Source of the DNA: Fidelibacterota bacterium
GTDB taxonomy: Bacteria > Fidelibacterota > UBA2242 > B5-G15
Direction of reading: 5' to 3'
NCBI GenBank assembly: GCA_003645825.1
Contig: QNCQ01000006.1
Coordinates: 1-19,506 of the forward strand
DNA length: 19,506 nucleotides
Position 1 is the stretch's first letter. Each line of letters begins with the position of its first letter. Of the stretch, positions 15,057 through 19,506 are shown piece after piece. A program made the position numbers and the translations under genes. Under the pieces are notes generated by a model. The model ran no database searches. It saw only the letters and a list, made by a program, of their open reading frames with translations, and was not told the origin of the DNA.

Positions 15057-17063
15057 ATGAGTGTAGGAACTCAAAAGGGATCTTTGTTGCCTGAGAATGC
15101 CTATAGAAAGCTGGAACCCGGTGAGGAGTATATTCCTGTAGTGCCTGATGACAAAATTGTGCCCGAGGTTACTCCCTATTCTCTCTTGTGGGGCATTTTT
15201 TATGCTATCCTCTTTTCTATGGCAGCTGCTTATCTTGGCTTGAAAATAGGCCAGGTTTTTGAGGCAGCTATACCGATTGCTATTTTGGCGGTTGGGACTT
15301 CTGTTCTTTTGAAAAGGGATAACGCTCTTCAGGAAAATGTGATAATACAGTCAATAGGAGCGTGCTCGGGAGTAATAGTGGCTGGTGCGATTTTTACTAT
15401 CCCAGGGCTGTATATTCTCGGGTTAAATGCTTCTTTCATTCAGATTTTTCTTGCCTCTCTGTTTGGTGGTTTTCTTGGCATATTATTCTTGATCCCTTTC
15501 AGAAAATATTTCGTAAAGGACATGCATGGCGAATTTCCTTTTCCTGAAGCAACCGCTACAACAGAGGTTCTGGTTGCAGGAGAGTCTGGTGGAGAGCAGG
15601 CAAAGACCCTTGTGAAAGCTGCGGTAATTGGAGGATTGTATGACTTTTTCGTATCTGGTTTTGGATTCTGGAAGGAGGTAGTATCAACCGAAGTTTTCAG
15701 GTGGGGACAGGTTCTTTCTGATAAGCTTAAGCTTGTTTTCAAATTGAACATAGGTGCTGCTGTGACAGGGCTTGGATATATAGTTGGTCTGAGGTATGCC
15801 TCGATAATTGCAGCGGGTTCATTTTTGTCCTGGTGGGTTCTTATACCGCTGGTGTATTTCATTGGTCAATATATTCCGGAGCCCGTTCTTAATGCAGTAA
15901 AGCCAATAAGTCAGATGAACCCGCAGGAAATTTTCAATGCTTACGTGAGGCATGTTGGGATTGGAGGGATTGCCGCGGCTGGCATAATTGGCATTATAAA
16001 GTCCTCAAAGATAATAGGTGGAGCAATAAAACTAGCTGTCTCCGAGTTTACGGGGAAACATCTTTCCAGCAGCGAGAACCAGAGAAGAACTCAGCTCGAT
16101 ATTAAGGTTAAATGGGTTGTAACTCTCATTATTATTACCATAATTGCAACTTTTGTTTTTTTTCTTGTCGGTGTGGTGGAATTTAACTTCAAGCATGCCA
16201 TTACGGGTGTGCTGATAGTTACTATCATAGCTTTTCTTTTCACGACAGTAGCGGCGAGAGCGATAGCAATTGTGGGGACCAATCCTGTCTCCGGTATGAC
16301 ACTTATGACCCTTATCATTTCCTCTGTTATTCTTGTAAACATAGGCCTATCTGGTTCTAAAGGAATGCTTGCTGCGCTTATAATTGGTAGTGTAGTCTGT
16401 ACAGCTCTATCAATGGCGGGCGGTTTCATTACTGATTTGAAGATCGGATACTGGCTGGGAACCACTCCGAGGACCCAGGAAAGGTTTAAGTTTCTTGGAA
16501 CTCTGTTTGCCGCTGCATCGGTAGGGTTTGTGATTTTGGTACTTTATAAAACTTATGGATTCGGCCCTGGTGGACTGGAAGCTCCTCAGGCTTCTGCAAT
16601 GGCTGCAGTGTTGAAACCTCTTATGAGTCATCAGCCAGCTCCATGGCTTGCTTACATGGCCGGGATTTTTCTTGCGATCATTCTTGAAATAGTAGGTGTG
16701 CCACCGCTTGCATTTGCTCTTGGAATGTACCTGCCTATATATCTTAACACCCCGGTTCTTATAGGCGGAATAATATCTCATTTTGTTTCAAAGAGTACAA
16801 AGGATCCTGAACTCTCTGCAAAAAGAAGAGATCGTGGGACTCTCATTGCAAGTGGTTTTATCGCTGGTGGTGCTATTATGGGGGTTATCTCCGCTTTTAT
16901 AATTTTCATAGGGAAGCAGTTTGTAAGTAGTGACTGGACACTGATGAAGGCAATTGGTACAGAGCATTGGGCAGACTCTTCAGGTGCTGAGATTCTTGGC
17001 TTCTTGATGTTTATTGTAATCTGCATTTATATGTATTTTGATTCTAAAAAGGTAAGAAAGTGA
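15057..17063 (+). CDS. OPT family oligopeptide transporter
   Basis: 668 residues, usual for bacterial OPT proteins (about 600-700). Inner-membrane secondary transporter, generally symporting peptides or metal-siderophore-like ligands with a cation. The N-terminus has the conserved EVTPYSLLWGIFYAILF and AAYLGLKIGQVFEAAIP (48-71), then more than a dozen hydrophobic segments; the loop GEFPFPEATATTEVL (about 157-171) is a strong family signature, and ITDLKIGYWLGTTPR (about 461-475) is another. ATG with AAGGGGG four bases upstream. Its substrate cannot be read from the sequence. Ends immediately before the Smr gene. It is not a part of the ATPase but might use the same ion gradient, which is speculation. 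Confidence 0.95.
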   Translation: MSVGTQKGSLLPENAYRKLEPGEEYIPVVPDDKIVPEVTPYSLLWGIFYAILFSMAAAYLGLKIGQVFEAAIPIAILAVGTSVLLKRDNALQENVIIQSIGACSGVIVAGAIFTIPGLYILGLNASFIQIFLASLFGGFLGILFLIPFRKYFVKDMHGEFPFPEATATTEVLVAGESGGEQAKTLVKAAVIGGLYDFFVSGFGFWKEVVSTEVFRWGQVLSDKLKLVFKLNIGAAVTGLGYIVGLRYASIIAAGSFLSWWVLIPLVYFIGQYIPEPVLNAVKPISQMNPQEIFNAYVRHVGIGGIAAAGIIGIIKSSKIIGGAIKLAVSEFTGKHLSSSENQRRTQLDIKVKWVVTLIIITIIATFVFFLVGVVEFNFKHAITGVLIVTIIAFLFTTVAARAIAIVGTNPVSGMTLMTLIISSVILVNIGLSGSKGMLAALIIGSVVCTALSMAGGFITDLKIGYWLGTTPRTQERFKFLGTLFAAASVGFVILVLYKTYGFGPGGLEAPQASAMAAVLKPLMSHQPAPWLAYMAGIFLAIILEIVGVPPLAFALGMYLPIYLNTPVLIGGIISHFVSKSTKDPELSAKRRDRGTLIASGFIAGGAIMGVISAFIIFIGKQFVSSDWTLMKAIGTEHWADSSGAEILGFLMFIVICIYMYFDSKKVRK

Positions 17064-17354
17064 GTGAGAATGGAAGAGCCAGTAGAACTTCCGATAGACG
17101 GTATACTGGATCTTCATTCATTTAATCCTCGAGAAATAAAGAGTCTGATAAGCGATTACATTGAGGAATGTGTAGGAAGAAATATTACAAGAATCAGGAT
17201 AATTCATGGAAAGGGTACCGGGATACTCCGAAGAAAAGTCCACGCTATTTTGCGGAAGAATAGATTTGTTGAGTCCTTTAGAATAGCTTATGATGATTCA
17301 TCTGCTACCGGGGCTACAATTGTAAATTTAGTAAACAGGGAAGGGAACAGATAA
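17064..17354 (+). CDS. Small stand-alone Smr-domain protein
   Basis: 96 residues from GTG 17064, directly after the transporter stop; ATG 17070 two codons later (MEEPVELP) is an equally good start. It is one Smr domain with an LDLHSFNPREI motif (canonical LDLHG) and HGKGTGILRRKV (the HGKGTG-L loop), ending in the usual ATIVNL strand. Smr domains act as nucleic-acid endonucleases in the C-terminus of MutS2 and in stand-alone proteins of the YdaL type. Whether this one cuts DNA or RNA is unknown. The usual Gly after LDLH is Ser here. It is co-directional with the transporter, probably in one transcript. Confidence 0.85.
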   Translation: MRMEEPVELPIDGILDLHSFNPREIKSLISDYIEECVGRNITRIRIIHGKGTGILRRKVHAILRKNRFVESFRIAYDDSSATGATIVNLVNREGNR

Positions 17355-18124
17355 GGGGAGGATTAGCCCCGTTTGTTGTAGCTTTGTTTTTATTTGTGGG
17401 ATGTGCGTCCCGTTATGAATCTTTCTTCGGTTACTTTTCCAGAAAAGGTCGGTATGGATTCGAAGAGACTTTCGAGAATAGGTGCTGTTATTGGAAAGGC
17501 AATAGATAGTGGAGAGACCCCAGAACCTGTGGTTTTGGTGAGGCGAAAGGGACATATCGTTTGCAGAAAAGCTTTTAGATTTTCGAGGGTGATTCCTGAG
17601 ACTGAGAAGATGGCAGTAAATACCATTTTTGATCTTGCTTCTACCAAACCCATGGCTACAGCATCTTCTATCATGAAACTTGTGAGTCCCTGTGTGGAAT
17701 TGTCCATGATCCATTGGCTCGTTTGCTGAAAGGAATATCTAGTAATGCTGGACTGTTTTCGAATGCAAATGACCTGGCTATTTTTGCTCAGACGATATTG
17801 AATAAAGGCAAATACGGAGATGTTGTAGTATTTTCACCACTTACAGTATTCCAGATGACGAAGGTCTATCCTCTTGTGAAGTTTTCAGGAAGAGGGCTTG
17901 GGTGGGACATATTTACTGATTATTCTTCCAATAGAGGGGATATCTTTTCTGTTGGTTCTTACGGGCATACAGGATTTACGGGGACACCAATGTGGATTGA
18001 TCCTGAGACGGAGGCCTTTGTTATCATTTTGACAAATCGGGCTCATTTACCCCGTGGCAATGTGGTTCGGTTAAGGGGTGTGGTAGCAAACATTGTTGGG
18101 GGGAGCATAGTAGAAGTAGAGTAA
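17351..18124 (+). pseudogene. Degraded secreted class C beta-lactamase-like serine hydrolase
   Basis: Parts of one gene in two frames. (1) 17351-17413: a lipoprotein-like signal sequence, LAPFVVALFLFVGCAS, without a start codon; the place of the ATG reads ATA. (2) A frame change near 17411-17435, then the N-terminal half PEKVGMDSKRL...FDLAS. (3) The catalytic SxxK motif is DLASTKPMA, one residue short of ASLTKPMA. (4) After IMKLVS a jump to the other frame, GIVHDPLARLLKG (17696 on), with the whole middle of the domain, including the YxN region (probably 150-200 residues), missing. (5) An intact C-terminal part with SNAGLFSNANDLA and SYGHTGFTGT, stop at 18122. Family proteins are about 380-400 residues. 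Several independent lesions make a sequencing error as the sole cause unlikely. The original protein was probably an esterase or peptidase-like member rather than a resistance beta-lactamase. Confidence 0.85.
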
Positions 18125-18142
18125 TCCCCTCTGGGATATTAC
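18121..18142. repeat. Small inverted repeat between convergent genes
   Basis: GTAATCCC CTCT GGG AT ATTAC can fold as an 8-bp stem with a two-base bulge. It lies between the stop of the pseudogene and that of hflX. It could help termination from both sides, but no T-run follows it on either strand. Confidence 0.3.
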
Positions 18143-18144
18143 CT

Positions 18145-19431
18145 CTAACCCTGGGTGTTTGCTTTTTCGGTAGAGAGATTTTTGTAGATTTTTGCCTCCA
18201 GCCACTTCCAGACTTTTTTATAGCATCTGAATTTTATATTTGCAATACCATCAAGGTATGTTTCGTTAAGAATCTGCACATTGTTTTTCAGCAAGGAGAT
18301 CTCCTTTGTTTTTACCAGGGGAAGATTTAAACTCAGTTCGATTTCTTCTTTTTTAATTGTTTCCAGAACAGCCTGGCGTATACTGTCCACCTTCAATTTC
18401 TGGAGAGCGGAGATGAATATCGCCTGGGGGTACAACTGGCGGGCTTTTTTAAATATTTCTTCGTTCATAGTATCAATTTTGTTGAATACAATGATTGATG
18501 GTTTATGGTTAGCTCCAATTTGTTTCAGAACTTCGTCAACGCTTTCCAGCTGCTCCAGGCACTGAGATGAGCTGATGTCTGCCACTTTTATTATAAGGTC
18601 TGCTTCTTCAACTTCTCTCAGGGTGCTTCTGAAAGAAGCTATAAGATTGTGTGGAAGTTTTCTAATGAAGCCGATGGTGTCACTTAATAGGACTTTGTGA
18701 TGTCTGTCTATGTTCCAGATTCTTGTTGTTGTGTCTAAGGTTGCGAATAGTTTGTCTTCGGCTTTAACGTTTGCAGGGGTTAGAAGATTCATGATTGTTG
18801 ACTTTCCTGTGTTTGTGTAGCCCACCAGAGAAATTCTGAACATTGAGTCTCTTCTTTTTCTCTGTACAGCTCTTTCTTTCTCTATTTCCATGAGTTCTCT
18901 TCTTAGTTTTGCGATTCGTTCTCTGACAAGTCTTCTGTCAACTTCGAGCTGAGTTTCCCCTGCACCGCCCCTTACTCCGATTCCTCCAATCTGCCTTTCA
19001 AGATGGGTCCACCTCCTGCGGAGTCTTGGAAGCAGATACTCGAGGGAGGCAAGTTCTATCTGAGTTTTAGCTTCTTTTGTACGAGCATGATTTGCGAAAA
19101 TTTCGAGGATCATACCGGTTCGGTCTGTTATTTCTTTTCCAATGATCTCTTCGAGATTTTTTAGCTGCCGAGGAGACAGGTCATCATCGAAAATAACCTC
19201 ATCTGCGCCGGTTCTAAGGGCGAGCTCCTTTATTTCCCAGGCTTTTCCCTTCCCTATAAATGTTGAAGGAGAGACATCTCTCAGTTTTACAATAACTCGA
19301 CCCACGGTTTTGTAGCCAAGAGTAAAGGCTAGCTTTTCGAGCTCATCAAGGTATTCCTGGGAGGTGTTCTCACTTCTCAAGTGGTTTGTTGTGCCTACAA
19401 GTAGTACTTTGTTTACTTCTTTATCCATCAT
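18145..19431 (-). CDS. hflX: Ribosome-associated GTPase HflX
   Basis: 428 residues, normal length. N-terminal HflX domain (1 to about 195) with PSTFIGKGKAWEIKE (55-69), FDDDLSPRQLKNLE (81-94), DRTGMILEIFA (103-113) and the Gly-rich GGIGVRGGAGETQLE (149-163). GTPase domain: G1 GYTNTGKST (204-212), G2 FATLDTTTR (229-237), G3 DTIGF (251-255), G4 NKID (317-320), G5 SAL (341-343). Family role: binds 50S/70S ribosomes and splits stalled or hibernating ones under stress. Starts with two Met codons; the first ATG overlaps the stop of the upstream minus-strand gene, and no clear Shine-Dalgarno is seen, so translation is probably coupled. Confidence 0.97.
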   Translation of the reverse strand: MMDKEVNKVLLVGTTNHLRSENTSQEYLDELEKLAFTLGYKTVGRVIVKLRDVSPSTFIGKGKAWEIKELALRTGADEVIFDDDLSPRQLKNLEEIIGKEITDRTGMILEIFANHARTKEAKTQIELASLEYLLPRLRRRWTHLERQIGGIGVRGGAGETQLEVDRRLVRERIAKLRRELMEIEKERAVQRKRRDSMFRISLVGYTNTGKSTIMNLLTPANVKAEDKLFATLDTTTRIWNIDRHHKVLLSDTIGFIRKLPHNLIASFRSTLREVEEADLIIKVADISSSQCLEQLESVDEVLKQIGANHKPSIIVFNKIDTMNEEIFKKARQLYPQAIFISALQKLKVDSIRQAVLETIKKEEIELSLNLPLVKTKEISLLKNNVQILNETYLDGIANIKFRCYKKVWKWLEAKIYKNLSTEKANTQG

Positions 19432-19505
19432 GATATTTTGTTAATTCGACTTAGATACATTTCAATTGCTATCAAGACAAGGCTTATTATGAGAAATAGA
19501 TGCGA
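19428..19505 (-). CDS. C-terminal fragment of an unidentified membrane protein
   Basis: Minus strand, open to the right edge of the window. The last 25 codons read SHLFLIISLVLIAIEMYLSR and then end INKIS, TGA; this is a hydrophobic helix followed by a short basic tail, as at the C-terminus of an inner-membrane protein such as the large BatA-like or VWA-type proteins. The stop TGA overlaps the ATGATG start of hflX (ATGA), so the two are likely co-transcribed. The family cannot be decided from this fragment. Confidence 0.6.
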   Translation of the reverse strand, partial: SHLFLIISLVLIAIEMYLSRINKIS

Positions 19506-19506
19506 A

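Noticed and set aside
17394..17729. 111-codon frame as an independent intact gene
   Set aside because: It contains only the N-terminal part of a beta-lactamase-like domain and runs out of frame at the deletion junction, so it is part of the pseudogene.
1..19506. CRISPR arrays, insertion sequences, transposases, prophage genes or long direct repeats
   Set aside because: None seen: no regularly spaced repeats, no transposase or integrase motifs, and genes are packed housekeeping and envelope types.

Overview
The window (about 42% GC by eye, 19.5 kb) looks like a chromosomal piece of a bacterium from the Fibrobacteres-Chlorobi-Bacteroidetes (FCB) superphylum or a candidate phylum attached to it. 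Two things point there. The left third encodes parts of a type IX secretion system (T9SS): a SprA/Sov translocon end, two PorV/PorQ-like outer-membrane proteins and a substrate with a type A C-terminal sorting domain. The centre encodes a bacterial V-type ATPase in the E-DUF2764-A-B-D-I-K order seen in spirochaetes, chlamydiae and some FCB bacteria. I cannot name the species; candidate phyla such as KSB1, Marinimicrobia, WOR-3 or Zixibacteria would fit.

Region 1 (1-7543, + strand) is a tightly packed run: the last 434 residues of a SprA-like translocon, a glutaminyl-cyclase-like M28 lipoprotein, PrmA (ribosomal protein L11 methyltransferase), a multidomain surface lipoprotein, a beta-propeller protein with a T9SS sorting domain, and two PorV/PorQ-like proteins. 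Genes abut or overlap by a few bases, so they are probably one operon. The combination makes sense as an outer-membrane secretion and cell-surface module: SprA as the pore, PorV-like proteins as carriers or plugs, and the cyclase to cap N-terminal glutamines. The sorted protein has a predicted mature N-terminal Gln.

Region 2 (7543-7989) holds a minus-strand tRNA-Thr(CGT) whose 3' base overlaps the stop codon of the last PorV/PorQ gene. Upstream of it on the minus strand is a 27-codon reading frame with a near-consensus sigma70 promoter and a perfect Shine-Dalgarno sequence. A probable promoter for the ATPase operon points the other way.

Region 3 (7990-14992, + strand) is the complete V-ATPase operon as found in such bacteria. 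The K proteolipid keeps the Ser/Thr-Gln, Gln and Glu side chains that bind Na+ in Enterococcus hirae NtpK, so the enzyme is predicted to move Na+. No F, G/H or classical C subunit is present; DUF2764 occupies the place of C.

Region 4 (15057-18124, + strand) has an OPT-family transporter, a small stand-alone Smr-domain protein and a clear pseudogene of a secreted class C beta-lactamase-like hydrolase (lost start, frameshift, damaged SxxK site, large internal deletion). Region 5 (18145-19506, - strand) converges on it: the GTPase HflX and, overlapping its start, the last 25 codons of an unidentified membrane protein.
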